Shown: one piece after another, positions 1 to 9,760 of the stretch
Layout: each line of letters starts with the position of its first letter
Position numbering within the stretch: position 1 is the stretch's first letter
Assembly: GCF_004349085.1 (NCBI RefSeq)
Contig: NZ_SMFM01000002.1
Location: 620,001 to 684,000 of the forward strand
Length of the DNA: 64,000 nt
Origin: Flavobacterium caseinilyticum
Lineage (GTDB): Bacteria; Bacteroidota; Bacteroidia; Flavobacteriales; Flavobacteriaceae
Direction: 5' to 3'
Notes under the pieces: generated by a model
What the model saw: the letters and a program-made list of their open reading frames with translations, nothing else
Told to the model about the DNA's origin: nothing
Databases searched by the model: none
Made by a program: the position numbers and the translations under genes

Positions 1-1
1 T

Positions 2-574
2 GAATTGAGTGCTGATTTATCAATTCCAAAATATGCCACACATTTAGTTTACATGACCAATGCGGGAAGAACGGATGAAATTGAAGAAAAGGTAATGTAT
101 TCCATTTTACAAAAAAGACCTAAAAGAGCTGATATATACTGGTTTGTCCATGTGAATATATTGACTGAACCTTATAAAACTGAATATAAAGTAACTGAAA
201 TTGTAAAAGATGATCTGTATCGTGTAGACTTCAATTTAGGATTTAGGGAACCTACAAAAATAAACCTGATGTTTAAGGAAGTAATTAAGGATATGGTACA
301 AAAAGGCGAAATGGATATTACCAGCAGATATGAGTCTTTGAATAACAATAATATCATAGGCGATTTCAAATTCGTTTTATCTGAAAAATTTCTTTCTAAT
401 GACAGTGATTTAAGGTGGCATGAAAAAATAATTATGAACTCTTATTTTTTAATTAAAAAATTGAGTTTATCCGAAGAAAGAGCTTTTGGTTTAGACAGCA
501 GCTCCGTAAAAATAGAAAAATTTCCAATGGTACTTCATGCACCTGAAAACATAGGTTTAACAAGGATTAAATAA
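2..574 (+). CDS. kup: Kup-type potassium transporter, C-terminal part only (cut by window edge)
   Basis: This is the cytoplasmic C-terminal region of a Kup/HAK/KT potassium uptake protein. It aligns almost residue for residue with the C-terminus of the complete Kup gene that follows, starting at the shared stretch IPKYATHLVYMTN. The reading frame is open to the window edge, so the real start and all membrane helices lie upstream. A TTG at position 5 is inside the gene and should not be taken as the start. The gene ends 113 bases before the next kup gene in the same direction. The two copies differ by many substitutions, which fits an old tandem duplication. The family call is firm; why there are two copies is unknown. 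Confidence 0.93.
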   Translation, partial: ELSADLSIPKYATHLVYMTNAGRTDEIEEKVMYSILQKRPKRADIYWFVHVNILTEPYKTEYKVTEIVKDDLYRVDFNLGFREPTKINLMFKEVIKDMVQKGEMDITSRYESLNNNNIIGDFKFVLSEKFLSNDSDLRWHEKIIMNSYFLIKKLSLSEERAFGLDSSSVKIEKFPMVLHAPENIGLTRIK

Positions 575-658
575 TTATATTTAAAAGCTAAAAACGGACA
601 TACAACTTGAATAATTATCTTTTATTTTAACAATCAGTGTTACTTTATTCAAAAACAG

Positions 659-666
659 TAACTTTG
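659..666 (+). promoter_or_regulatory. Bacteroidota -7 promoter element of the second kup gene
   Basis: TAACTTTG matches the TAnnTTTG element 22 bases before the ATG of the complete kup gene. The second copy therefore seems to have its own promoter and is not only read through from the first. Confidence 0.6.
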
Positions 667-687
667 CCAAGTTTTTAAAAACATTAC

Positions 688-2673
688 ATGAGCACATCGC
701 ATAAAAATATACATACTCAGCTTTCGGCTGCCGGTTTATTACTTACTCTAGGAATAATTTACGGTGATATTGGTACCTCACCATTATACGTAATGAAAGC
801 CATCATAGGAGAACATACCATAAATAAACAATTAATATTAGGTGGTTTGTCTTGTATCCTGTGGACCTTGACTCTACAAACTACCCTAAAGTATGTCATT
901 ATTACCCTTAATGCAGACAATCATGGTGAAGGTGGAATTTTCTCCTTATACTCTTTGGTCAAAAAAACTAAAATACAATGGCTGATTGTCCCTGCTATTA
1001 TTGGGGGAAGCTTATTATTGGCCGAAGGTATTATTACGCCGCCTATTTCAATATCTTCCGCAGTTGAAGGATTGCATATCTTTAAACCTGATATTCCAAC
1101 AATTCCGATAGTTATTGCGATAATATTCATATTGTTTAGCATTCAGCAATTTGGGGCAAAGCTGGTAAGTAAGTTTTTTTCACCTACAATGCTAGTATGG
1201 TTTTCGATGCTTGGAATTTTAGGATGCATACAGATTTTTAAAAATGTTGAAATCTTCAAAGCTATTAATCCTTATTATGGCTATAAATTATTAACCTCAG
1301 ATAACGCGGGAGAAGGATTTCTGATTTTGGGGGCTGTTTTCTTGTGTACAACCGGAGCAGAAGCATTGTACTCGGATATGGGACATTGCGGACGACGCAA
1401 TATCCGAGTGAGTTGGGTTTTTGTAAAAACTACTTTAATTCTTAATTATTTTGGACAAGGAGCATTTTTACTGCTCCACGAAGGAAAAACATTAGCACAA
1501 TTAGGTAGTTCAAATCACAATCCATTTTATTTAATAATGGCCGATTGGTTTCAGCCCATTGGAATAGTAATAGCTACATTCGCAGCTATTATTGCTTCAC
1601 AAGCATTAATCAGTGGCTCATTTACACTGATTAATGAAGCCATGCGATTGAACTTTTGGCCAAAAGTAAAAATCAATTATCCAACAGATGTTAAAGGACA
1701 ACTATACATTCCTTCGATAAACTGGCTACTCTTTGTAGGATGTGTTGGTATTGTTTTGTATTTCAAAGAATCTAAATATATGGAGCATGCCTATGGTCTA
1801 TCCATAATTTTAGGAATGATGATGACTACAACTCTATTAAATTTTTATTTGATAATGAAAAGAGTCAAATGGTATTTTTTAACGCCGTTAATTGCGTTAT
1901 ACGCTACCATTGAAATTGCATTTTTGTATGCGAATGTCTCTAAATTTATGGAAGGTGGTTATGTAACGTTGTTTGTGGCAATATTTATGATTTTTATAAT
2001 GAGCACTTGGTTTTTAGCCAAGAAAATTAGCAAAAATTACACGCAAATTGTTAAAATTGACGATTATGCAAAAGTGCTGGGCGAGTTGAGTCATGATGAA
2101 ACAATCCCTAAATATGCAACGCATTTAGTGTACATGACCAATGCAACCAGATCCGATGAAATTGAAGAAAAAGTGATGTATTCAATCCTCCGAAAAAGAC
2201 CAAAAAGAGCTGATATATACTGGTTTATACATGTAAACGTGTTAAATGAACCTTATAAAAAAGAATACCGAGTGACCGAAATCTTAAAAGATGATTTGTA
2301 TCGCGTTGATTTTTACTTGGGCTTTAGAGAACCAACAAAAATAAACTTGATGTTTAAAGAAGTAATAAAAGATATGGTTAGCAAAGGCGAAATGGACATT
2401 TCCAGCCGTTATGAATCTTTGAATAAAAATAATATTATAGGTGATTTCAAATTTGTTTTATCCGAAAAGTTTCTTTCTAATGACAGTGATCTAACTTTCT
2501 TCGAAAAAATTGTAATGAACACCTATTTCATTTTGAAAAAATTCAGTTTGTCTGAAGGTAAAGCTTTTGGTTTAGACAATAGTTCCGTTAAAGTTGAACA
2601 GTTCCCCATGGTTCTGCATCCACCGGAAATTATCAATATGAAAAGAATAGAAAAGTCAAATCAGAATATATAA
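688..2673 (+). CDS. kup: Kup family potassium uptake protein
   Basis: This 661-residue protein is a full-length Kup/HAK/KT K+/H+ symporter of the inner membrane. The family signature GDIGTSPLY is at residues 26-34. About twelve hydrophobic segments follow up to roughly residue 450, and then a soluble C-terminal domain. The length is normal for the family. The ATG is preceded by a TAnnTTTG promoter, and a strong hairpin terminator follows. It is the second of two tandem paralogues; the first is represented here only by its C-terminus. I see no truncation or missing signature residue. Expression by potassium starvation is usual in the family but is not shown by this sequence. Confidence 0.95.
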   Translation: MSTSHKNIHTQLSAAGLLLTLGIIYGDIGTSPLYVMKAIIGEHTINKQLILGGLSCILWTLTLQTTLKYVIITLNADNHGEGGIFSLYSLVKKTKIQWLIVPAIIGGSLLLAEGIITPPISISSAVEGLHIFKPDIPTIPIVIAIIFILFSIQQFGAKLVSKFFSPTMLVWFSMLGILGCIQIFKNVEIFKAINPYYGYKLLTSDNAGEGFLILGAVFLCTTGAEALYSDMGHCGRRNIRVSWVFVKTTLILNYFGQGAFLLLHEGKTLAQLGSSNHNPFYLIMADWFQPIGIVIATFAAIIASQALISGSFTLINEAMRLNFWPKVKINYPTDVKGQLYIPSINWLLFVGCVGIVLYFKESKYMEHAYGLSIILGMMMTTTLLNFYLIMKRVKWYFLTPLIALYATIEIAFLYANVSKFMEGGYVTLFVAIFMIFIMSTWFLAKKISKNYTQIVKIDDYAKVLGELSHDETIPKYATHLVYMTNATRSDEIEEKVMYSILRKRPKRADIYWFIHVNVLNEPYKKEYRVTEILKDDLYRVDFYLGFREPTKINLMFKEVIKDMVSKGEMDISSRYESLNKNNIIGDFKFVLSEKFLSNDSDLTFFEKIVMNTYFILKKFSLSEGKAFGLDNSSVKVEQFPMVLHPPEIINMKRIEKSNQNI

Positions 2674-2706
2674 TTCTTTTTATTTTCTTATGGTAAATCT
2701 TATTTC

Positions 2707-2743
2707 AAAAAAGTTTTTTTCTTTATCAGAAAAAAACTTTTTT
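2707..2743 (+). terminator. Intrinsic terminator after kup
   Basis: A run AAAAAAG-TTTTTTTC is mirrored by GAAAAAAAC-TTTTTT around a short loop, giving a long A/T hairpin ending in U residues just after the kup stop codon. Confidence 0.7.
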
Positions 2744-2828
2744 GCTTTTAGGCCAAGAACAACTATTTGCAGGCAACACCCTTGTAAACTCCTAAACTAC
2801 AAATGCAAAAACTCACATAAAAAAAACC

Positions 2829-2836
2829 TACCTTTG
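2829..2836 (+). promoter_or_regulatory. -7 promoter element of the rRNA methyltransferase gene
   Basis: TACCTTTG matches TAnnTTTG exactly and lies 17 bases before the ATG at 2854, so it supports that start. Confidence 0.65.
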
Positions 2837-2853
2837 CACCTCAATTATTCAAA

Positions 2854-4110
2854 ATGAGATTACACAGAAATTTAGTTTATACAACAATAGACGCATTGAA
2901 CGCCATTTTCAACGAGGGCGAATATGCAGATAAAGTGGTCGCAAGATCCTTAAAAAAAGACAAGCGTTGGGGAAGCTCTGACAGAAAGTTTGTTGCCGAA
3001 ACCATCTACGAAATTGTACGTTGGAAAAGATTATACGCAGAAATAGCCGAAGTTAAAGAACCATTTGACAGAGACAATCTTTGGAGAATGTTTTCTGTTT
3101 GGGCAGTATTAAGAGGATATCCAATTCCGGATTGGCGTCAGCTGGAAGGAACTCCGGAACGAAAAATAAAAGGGCGTTTTGACGAACTTTCAAAAGTAAG
3201 AGCTTTAAAAGAATCTATTCCGGACTGGATGGATGAATTAGGAGTTAAAGAATTAGGCGAAAAAGTTTGGGCTACTGAAATTACAGCTCAAAATCAACCA
3301 GCTAAAGTAATTTTGAGGGTAAATACTCTAAAGACAACGAGAGAAGCATTGCGTGCTATTTTGATGGATTTAAACATTGAAACAGAAACGCTGAAAAATC
3401 AGCCTGACGCTTTAGTGTTAAAAGAAAGAGCTAATGTTTTCCTGACTGATGCTTTCAAACAAGGTTTCTTTGAAGTTCAGGATGCCAATTCACAACTAGT
3501 TGCTGCTTTTCTTGATGTTAAACCGGGAATGCGTGTGGTTGATACTTGTGCCGGCGCTGGTGGAAAAACATTGCACATTGCATCTTTAATGGAAAACAAA
3601 GGACAATTAATTGCGATGGATTTGTATGAAAGCAAATTGAAGCAATTAAAAATCAGAGCCAAAAGAGACGGTGCTTTTAATATTGAATACCGCATTATTG
3701 ACTCTACAAAAATCATCAAAAAATTACACGAAAAAGCGGATCGTGTTTTAATTGACGCACCTTGTAGCGGTTTAGGAGTTTTGAAAAGAAATCCGGACGC
3801 TAAATGGAAATTGAAACCCGAATTCATCGACAACATCCGTAAAGTGCAATCGGAAGTTTTAGAGAGTTATTCTAAAATTGTAAAACCGGGAGGGAAATTA
3901 GTCTACGCTACTTGTTCTATATTACCATCCGAAAATCAGGAACAAGTTCAACGTTTTTTGACAACCGAAATTGGTAAACAATTCAATTTTATAAAAGACC
4001 AAAAAATCTTGGCTTCGGAATCTGGTTTTGACGGATTCTACATGGCTTTGTTAGAACGAAAAGAAAGCTCAGAACAGAAAGAAAAAAGAGTACAAAAAGA
4101 AGTAGAATAA
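2854..4110 (+). CDS. RsmB/NOP family 16S rRNA (cytosine-C5) methyltransferase
   Basis: This 418-residue protein belongs to the RsmB/Nop2/Sun family, which methylates cytosine C5 in rRNA using S-adenosylmethionine. The SAM-binding motif DTCAGAGGKT begins near Asp230. The two family cysteines are visible: Cys304 in DAPCSG and Cys354 in YATCS, the second being the expected nucleophile. The N-terminal 150 residues resemble the NusB-like/pre-PUA region of the family. It is a single-gene unit, with its own promoter and a bidirectional terminator shared with the convergent rho gene. The exact target cytosine cannot be deduced, so I do not assign rsmB outright. Confidence 0.92.
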   Translation: MRLHRNLVYTTIDALNAIFNEGEYADKVVARSLKKDKRWGSSDRKFVAETIYEIVRWKRLYAEIAEVKEPFDRDNLWRMFSVWAVLRGYPIPDWRQLEGTPERKIKGRFDELSKVRALKESIPDWMDELGVKELGEKVWATEITAQNQPAKVILRVNTLKTTREALRAILMDLNIETETLKNQPDALVLKERANVFLTDAFKQGFFEVQDANSQLVAAFLDVKPGMRVVDTCAGAGGKTLHIASLMENKGQLIAMDLYESKLKQLKIRAKRDGAFNIEYRIIDSTKIIKKLHEKADRVLIDAPCSGLGVLKRNPDAKWKLKPEFIDNIRKVQSEVLESYSKIVKPGGKLVYATCSILPSENQEQVQRFLTTEIGKQFNFIKDQKILASESGFDGFYMALLERKESSEQKEKRVQKEVE

Positions 4111-4133
4111 AAAACAGATTTTAGACTCCAGAA

Positions 4134-4174
4134 TTCACAAAAAAGTCCTCGAAATTCGAGGACTTTTTTGTGAA
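4134..4174. terminator. Bidirectional terminator between the methyltransferase and rho
   Basis: This is a nearly perfect 41-base palindrome with the stem AAAAAAGTCCTCGAA/TTCGAGGACTTTTTT. It has U-tracts in both orientations and sits between convergent genes. Confidence 0.9.
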
Positions 4175-4240
4175 TTTATTTTTTCAGCTTAATCTTTTTT
4201 CAACTTTAAACATTAAACTAAAAAAATTTTAAACTTTCTT

Positions 4241-6016
4241 TTAATCATTCATTGAGATTAAAAACTCTTCATTATTCTTCGTTTTCTTGAAACGATCATT
4301 GATGAAATCCATCGCTTCCACCGGATTCATATCCGAAAGGTATTTTCTCATAATCCACATGCGTTGCAATGTTTTTTGATCCAATAACATATCGTCGCGT
4401 CTTGTACTTGAAGAAGTCAAATCGATAGCCGGGAAAATACGTTTGTTAGCAATTTTTCTGTCCAATTGCAATTCCATATTACCGGTTCCTTTAAATTCTT
4501 CAAAGATAACTTCATCCATTTTCGAACCCGTTTCAGTCAATGCAGTTGCAATAATACTTAACGAACCACCATTTTCTACGTTACGAGCAGCTCCAAAAAA
4601 ACGTTTTGGTTTTTGCAATGCATTCGCATCCACACCACCACTCAATACTTTACCTGAAGCAGGCTGAACTGTATTATATGCTCTGGCCAAACGCGTAATG
4701 GAATCCAACAGAATCACGACATCGTGACCACATTCTACCAATCGTTTTGCTTTTTCCAGAACGATATTTGCAATTTTGACATGCTCTTGCGGTTCTCTGT
4801 CAAAAGTGGAAGCAATTACTTCTCCACGCACACTGCGCTGCATGTCTGTAACTTCTTCCGGGCGTTCGTCAATCAATAAAACGATTAAATATACTTCAGG
4901 ATGATTTGCCGCAATAGCATTGGCAATTTCCTTAAGTAACATCGTTTTACCCGTTTTAGGCTGCGCCACAATCATTCCACGCTGTCCTTTACCTATTGGT
5001 GAAAACAAATCGATGATTCTCGTTGAAATCGTACTTTGCTTTTCGGCCAATTTAAATTTTTCTGATGGAAAAACAGGAGTCAAATGTTCGAATGAAACTC
5101 TATCACGAACTACTTGCGGATCGTGTCCGTTTATTTTTAAAACGCGTACTAATGGAAAAAATTTCTCTCCTTCTTTTGGTGGACGAACCACACCTTTTAC
5201 CGTGTCTCCGGTTTTAAGACCGAATAATCTGATTTGAGAAGTAGATAAATAAATATCATCTGGCGAAGCCAAATAGTTGTAATCCGAAGAACGCAGGAAA
5301 CCATAACCATCAGGCATCATTTCCAGAACGCCTTCACTTTCTATAATTCCGTCAAATTCAAAATCAGAAGCAGCAAAATTACTTTTCTTATTTTTGAAAT
5401 TCGGATTTTGATTCCCGTTTCCATTTCCGTTTTGATTTGGATTTTGATTGGGATTCTGCTTATGTAATTGATTTGGATTTATTTTTTTTACAGGAATCTG
5501 TTCTTCAACTTTTTCTTCTAATGAGGTTTCTTGTACAGAATCATTCTCATTTTGGGTTTCTTTCACTTCTTCCTTGTCTTTTTTCAAGGCAATTTTTTTC
5601 TCGTAAGCTGATTTATTAAACTTAATCACCTTACCCACTTTTTTTTCGCTAAGTCCAGATTCTTGAATTAAAGCTGCTTCTTGTTCTTTTGGCATTTCTT
5701 CATCAGAAGAAATATTTTGAACAGGAACGCTGGTTTCTGTTACTGTTTCTTCGGTTTCAGAAACGGAATTTTTTACCGCTTTTTGAATAGCTGATTTTTT
5801 TACAGGTAAAATTCTAGCTCTTTTAGGTTTATCGTCTTCAAGAATACCTTCCGTTTTGGAATCTGGTGCAGCGTCAACAGTAGCCACTTGATGATCCAAA
5901 ATCTGACCGATTAAAGTATCTTTTTTTACACCGTTAAATTTTATGGTTTTAGCTGCTTTAGCTATTTCTTGAAGCTCAGAAAGCTTCATTTCTTTTAATG
6001 CAGAAATATCAAACAT
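4241..6016 (-). CDS. rho: Transcription termination factor Rho with long disordered insertion
   Basis: This 591-residue protein is the hexameric RNA helicase that ends transcription. Residues 1-43 form the Rho N-terminal helical domain. The RNA-binding cold-shock-like domain starts near residue 218. The ATPase core has a Walker A PKTGKT and the lower motifs [15 protein letters not shown] and [16 protein letters not shown]. Escherichia coli Rho is about 419 residues. The extra length here is a Lys/Glu/Asn-rich low-complexity stretch at about residues 44-212, with an [13 protein letters not shown] tract at 184-206. Such insertions are known in Bacteroidota Rho. The gene is monocistronic and convergent with the methyltransferase. 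Confidence 0.97.
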   Translation of the reverse strand: MFDISALKEMKLSELQEIAKAAKTIKFNGVKKDTLIGQILDHQVATVDAAPDSKTEGILEDDKPKRARILPVKKSAIQKAVKNSVSETEETVTETSVPVQNISSDEEMPKEQEAALIQESGLSEKKVGKVIKFNKSAYEKKIALKKDKEEVKETQNENDSVQETSLEEKVEEQIPVKKINPNQLHKQNPNQNPNQNGNGNGNQNPNFKNKKSNFAASDFEFDGIIESEGVLEMMPDGYGFLRSSDYNYLASPDDIYLSTSQIRLFGLKTGDTVKGVVRPPKEGEKFFPLVRVLKINGHDPQVVRDRVSFEHLTPVFPSEKFKLAEKQSTISTRIIDLFSPIGKGQRGMIVAQPKTGKTMLLKEIANAIAANHPEVYLIVLLIDERPEEVTDMQRSVRGEVIASTFDREPQEHVKIANIVLEKAKRLVECGHDVVILLDSITRLARAYNTVQPASGKVLSGGVDANALQKPKRFFGAARNVENGGSLSIIATALTETGSKMDEVIFEEFKGTGNMELQLDRKIANKRIFPAIDLTSSSTRRDDMLLDQKTLQRMWIMRKYLSDMNPVEAMDFINDRFKKTKNNEEFLISMND

Positions 6017-6173
6017 GAATGTTCTATGAGTTTAATTAATTTTTGGAAATAATGTAAAAGATAGGTAGTGAACTTAAAATTGAATCAACCGCAGTATGAA
6101 GTGCTTACGGAATTATGATGCAATAATACGAATAAAATTTAATCAGACAATAGTATTTTTAAAAAAGAAAATA

Positions 6174-6181
6174 TATTTTTG
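6174..6181 (+). promoter_or_regulatory. -7 promoter element of the DUF4293 gene
   Basis: TATTTTTG fits TAnnTTTG and lies 17 bases before the ATG at 6199. This argues against the longer overlapping frame that would start near 6096. Confidence 0.5.
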
Positions 6182-6198
6182 TAAAACATATTTAACAA

Positions 6199-6612
6199 AT
6201 GATACAAAGAATTCAGACTATTTATTTATTGCTTGCTTTTGTAGTGACAGGCATTTTACTATTTTTTATTCCATTATGGACAATGAGCGATGGTAAGGAG
6301 TATTATTTCATGCAAAGTCAAGTGTATACGATATTATTAGGATTGAGTACGACGTTGAGTTTATTTAGTGTAGTTTCCTATAAAAAAAGACAAAATCAGT
6401 TTGTTATTGGCAGACTGAATATCATATTAAATTTGATTTTATTAGGATTGTTTGTATATCGTTCACTAAATCTATCTGGAGAAACACCTGCTGTTTCGGA
6501 GAAAGGTATTGGGATGTTTCTACCTGTAGTTGCTATCGTGTTATTAGTCTTGGCTAATAAGGCTATCAAAAAGGATGAAGATCTTGTAAAATCTGTGGAC
6601 AGATTGAGGTAA
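6199..6612 (+). CDS. DUF4293 family four-helix membrane protein
   Basis: This 137-residue protein has four hydrophobic helices. The first begins MIQRIQTIYLLLAF and leads into FFIPLW, the pattern I associate with the DUF4293 family of Bacteroidota membrane proteins. The C-terminus is charged and probably cytoplasmic. Its function is unknown. It is divergent from rho, a neighbourhood I believe is common in Flavobacteriia. A clear terminator follows, so it is a one-gene transcript. Confidence 0.8.
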   Translation: MIQRIQTIYLLLAFVVTGILLFFIPLWTMSDGKEYYFMQSQVYTILLGLSTTLSLFSVVSYKKRQNQFVIGRLNIILNLILLGLFVYRSLNLSGETPAVSEKGIGMFLPVVAIVLLVLANKAIKKDEDLVKSVDRLR

Positions 6613-6643
6613 ACCTATAATATTTAGTTTATTAGTGCGAAGG

Positions 6644-6673
6644 AAACCCGAATGTAACAATTCGGGTTTTTTT
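6644..6673 (+). terminator. Terminator after the DUF4293 gene
   Basis: The stem AACCCGAAT/ATTCGGGTT encloses a short loop and is followed by a run of T. Confidence 0.85.
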
Positions 6674-6743
6674 GTGTCATTTATTTTTTTAATCTAAAAC
6701 AGAATAAAAATCTTATAAAAGGCTATTCTCCTGTTTTTTTTTA

Positions 6744-6751
6744 TAAATTTG
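6744..6751 (+). promoter_or_regulatory. -7 promoter element of the response regulator
   Basis: TAAATTTG matches TAnnTTTG, 16 bases before the ATG at 6768. Confidence 0.55.
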
Positions 6752-6767
6752 GATATAACAATTTTAT

Positions 6768-7430
6768 ATGACTAAAAAATTACTTATTCATCTAGCTGAT
6801 GACCATCAGATCCTTATCGATGGAATCAGGACTTTATTACATACAATCCCGGATTTTCAAGTTGTTGGTTTTTCGCTAACTGGCAAAAACCTTTTCAATG
6901 AAGTGATTCTTAATAAATCAGATATTCTTATTCTGGATCTAAATATGCCCGAAAAGGACGGGATCGAAGTCTTAAAAGAGTTTGCTGAAAAAGGATTCCC
7001 ATGCAAAATTATTGTTTTGTCGAGTCACGATGATTTAAGAATAATAAAAGAAGTGATGAAATTAGGCAGCAGCGGTTATTTGACAAAAAAGTGTGCCGGC
7101 GAAAATATAGTTGAAGCAATTCATGCGGTTCACCGCGGGGAAGAATATTTTTGTAAAGCTGTTCGGGAGAAAATATTTACCACTGTAACTAAGGATAATC
7201 CACGATTAAACAAATCTGATCTCACAGGAAACTTAACATTGACGGAAAGAGAATTAGAAATTATCACTTTGATTTCACTTGAGTTCAGTGGTAAAGAAAT
7301 CAGTGATCAACTTTTTATTAGTGTGAATACGGTGGAAACGCATCGAAAAAACATAATGAAAAAATTGGATGCCAAAAACTCCATAAGTCTCGTCAAATAT
7401 GCCATTAAACACAAATTGATTAAATCCTGA
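6768..7430 (+). CDS. NarL/FixJ family response regulator
   Basis: This 220-residue two-component regulator has an N-terminal receiver domain and a C-terminal LuxR-type helix-turn-helix. The acidic pocket includes ADDHQ near residues 10-14, the predicted phosphoacceptor is Asp57 in DLNMPEKDG, and the conserved Lys is in TKKCAG. The DNA-binding domain starts at LTERELEII and contains the usual NTVETHRKNI recognition helix. The kinase gene 118 bases downstream in the same direction is its likely partner. I see no terminator between them, so they may be cotranscribed. Target genes cannot be read from the sequence. Confidence 0.93.
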   Translation: MTKKLLIHLADDHQILIDGIRTLLHTIPDFQVVGFSLTGKNLFNEVILNKSDILILDLNMPEKDGIEVLKEFAEKGFPCKIIVLSSHDDLRIIKEVMKLGSSGYLTKKCAGENIVEAIHAVHRGEEYFCKAVREKIFTTVTKDNPRLNKSDLTGNLTLTERELEIITLISLEFSGKEISDQLFISVNTVETHRKNIMKKLDAKNSISLVKYAIKHKLIKS

Positions 7431-7548
7431 AGCGGATTTCACTTGCACAATTAAAGATTCTTTTTGCTATACTATACAAGTTTTTACAGATTCAAAAATC
7501 AAATTAATTTATAATTAAATGCATCCAATAGATTAAAATAAAATATTT

Positions 7549-9240
7549 ATGTTGGTAAAACACCTTCTTATCATTCTGCTTTTAGTATTGAATTTTGCCA
7601 CTTTAACAGTCTTGGCGCAAAGCAATATTCCTTCCAAAAGTAAAGTTACGGCAATTGCCAAAGAAGCTAATGAGTTAATGAAAGTAGGCAATCATGAGCA
7701 ATCACTTATAAAATCAAGATTAGCGTTAAGTCAGGCTATCCTTTTAAAAGACGATAATCTCATTGCCGGTTTGTACAATACCATTGCTGCAAATTTTGAT
7801 CAGTTATCTGAAAATGACAAAGCTTCTTATTATTACCACAAAGGTTTGACCTATGCCAACAAAACCAACAATGACATTTTAAAAAACTGGCTAAATAATA
7901 ATTTAGGAAACATTTATTGTTTTGACAAAAAGCAATATAAAAAAGGAATTGAACACTACAAAAAATCGTTGCAGTATAGCAGTAAAATAAAAGATTCAGT
8001 GCAAATACTTTTTACCAAACTCAATTTGACTTGGGCATATTTTGATATTGGCCGTTATAACGAAGGACTACCGTATCTAAAATACATTAACAAACACCAT
8101 AAAAAACATGGCGACAGCTCTACCATTGTTGCACTAAACATGCTTAACGGGATGTATTATAATTATAAAAATGATACTAAAAAAGCACAATTCTTTTTCC
8201 TAAACGCTATTAAACTGGGAAATGAAGGAAATGAAAAATCAGACTTATCCTACTCACATCATGAGTTTTCTAAGTTTTTATTAAAAAACGGCGATTATAA
8301 AAACGCTTATAAAAACCTCGAACTTTTCAATACCATTACAGAGAAACTAAACAACGAAGAGAAACTCCAAAAAGCAAATGTTGCTGGTATTAATCTTCAA
8401 ATTGATGAATACAAAAGAGAAATCGATAAAATAGAAAGCGAATTCAAAACCAAAGAATATCTGCTATTGCAGGAGCAATCCAAAAATAAAAAAATTGTCG
8501 TTGTATTGATCTCAATTTTGGTATTATTGTTCTTTATTTTTTACTTTTATTCTCAAAACGCGCAACTAAAACATAAAAATAAACTCAAAGACCTTCGAAG
8601 CAAAGTCCAGGAAAACATGATTAATGCATCGATAAACGGGCAGGAATTAGAACGAAAAAAAATCGCTTCTTTTTTGCACGATAATATTAGCGCTTTACTT
8701 TCTTCGGCAGGATTGCATCTTCAGGCCTACACTTCCCAAAATCAGTCTTCCTCGCAAGAAATTGTAAAAACCAAGGCAATTCTGGAACAAGCTCACGATC
8801 AAGTCCGCGATTTATCACACGAACTGATGCCTTCCCTTCTAGCCCGTTTTGGCTTATTTGACGCTTTGGAGGATTTATGCCAAAAAAATTCCAACTCCAT
8901 TCTTCACATGGAATACTCCAGTACGCTAAATCGCACAACGCGTTATGACGAAGATTTCGAAATGAAAATTTATTTCATCATTATGGAACTCCTGAACAAT
9001 ATCATAAAACACAGTCAGGCGCAGCAGGCAAGATTAAGCATCCATGAAAACAGCAAATATCTGGATATTACTATTACGGACAACGGAAAGGGATTTGATT
9101 CCAATAGATTTCATGTTTTAGAAGGTTTTGGTATTAACCAAATTAAAGCCCGAATTAATAATCTAAAAGGAACTGTTGCTATAAATTCCAAGCTTGATTC
9201 TGGAACAGCCATTAAAATAAATGTTCCTATTACCTATTAG
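7549..9240 (+). CDS. TPR sensor histidine kinase (HisKA_3 type)
   Basis: This 563-residue membrane sensor begins with a signal peptide ending near VLAQS. A large periplasmic region of tetratricopeptide-like repeats follows to about residue 280, then a coiled coil and one transmembrane helix near residues 320-340. The kinase part has the HisKA_3 motif ERKKIASFLHDN with phospho-acceptor His377. The ATPase domain follows, with NNIIKHSQA and DNGKGFD. This layout is typical of NarL-linked kinases in Bacteroidota. The regulator upstream is the likely partner. The signal sensed is unknown. The gene ends 9 bases from the convergent phosphodiesterase, with no terminator between. Confidence 0.9.
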   Translation: MLVKHLLIILLLVLNFATLTVLAQSNIPSKSKVTAIAKEANELMKVGNHEQSLIKSRLALSQAILLKDDNLIAGLYNTIAANFDQLSENDKASYYYHKGLTYANKTNNDILKNWLNNNLGNIYCFDKKQYKKGIEHYKKSLQYSSKIKDSVQILFTKLNLTWAYFDIGRYNEGLPYLKYINKHHKKHGDSSTIVALNMLNGMYYNYKNDTKKAQFFFLNAIKLGNEGNEKSDLSYSHHEFSKFLLKNGDYKNAYKNLELFNTITEKLNNEEKLQKANVAGINLQIDEYKREIDKIESEFKTKEYLLLQEQSKNKKIVVVLISILVLLFFIFYFYSQNAQLKHKNKLKDLRSKVQENMINASINGQELERKKIASFLHDNISALLSSAGLHLQAYTSQNQSSSQEIVKTKAILEQAHDQVRDLSHELMPSLLARFGLFDALEDLCQKNSNSILHMEYSSTLNRTTRYDEDFEMKIYFIIMELLNNIIKHSQAQQARLSIHENSKYLDITITDNGKGFDSNRFHVLEGFGINQIKARINNLKGTVAINSKLDSGTAIKINVPITY

Positions 9241-9249
9241 AAAAAATAA

Positions 9250-9747
9250 TCAGACCCGTTTTTCAATCTCTATTATTTCCATATCCTTGATTTTATCCCC
9301 TTCAATCACAAATCGCAACATGGTGCGTACCTGATGAAAACCACTTTTTCCGGCTGCTCCGGGATTCATGTGCAATAAATTATGTTTCTTATCGAATATC
9401 ACTTTCAGGATGTGCGAATGTCCACAAATAAATAATTTTGGCGGATTCAATTGCATCTCTGCTTTGATATTCGGATTATATTTTCCCGGATAACCGCCAA
9501 TATGCGTAATCCAGACATCGACACCTTCACACTTAAATCGGTTGTGCAACGGAAATTCCATTCGCGCCTTGGCATCGTCAATATTCCCATACACACAACG
9601 CAACGGTTTTAGCTTTTTTATCGCATCAGTCACAGCCAAATCACCAATATCACCGGCATGCCAAACCTCGTCAGCTTGAGCTACATATTTCAAAATCGTA
9701 TCATCAATATGACTGTGCGTATCAGAAAGCAAAAGTATTTTTTTCAA
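9250..9747 (-). CDS. YfcE/MJ0936 family metallophosphodiesterase
   Basis: This 165-residue cytoplasmic calcineurin-like phosphoesterase has the expected metal-binding motifs in order: DTHSH near the N-terminus, GDIGD, GNIDD in place of GNHD, and CGHSH near residue 110, with the final HMNPGAAG. YfcE-type enzymes hydrolyse phosphodiesters such as bis-pNPP in vitro; the natural substrate is not known. The length is normal. It is divergent from truA, and one copy of a recurring intergenic hairpin lies between the two genes. Confidence 0.9.
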   Translation of the reverse strand: MKKILLLSDTHSHIDDTILKYVAQADEVWHAGDIGDLAVTDAIKKLKPLRCVYGNIDDAKARMEFPLHNRFKCEGVDVWITHIGGYPGKYNPNIKAEMQLNPPKLFICGHSHILKVIFDKKHNLLHMNPGAAGKSGFHQVRTMLRFVIEGDKIKDMEIIEIEKRV

Positions 9748-9760
9748 AGTATTTTTTTTA

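Noticed and set aside
2..2673. Tandem kup copies as an assembly artefact
   Set aside because: The two C-termini differ at many positions, so they are not a duplicated contig end.
6096..6296. A 66-residue frame overlapping the DUF4293 start
   Set aside because: It lies in another frame of a clear membrane protein gene and begins upstream of the promoter.
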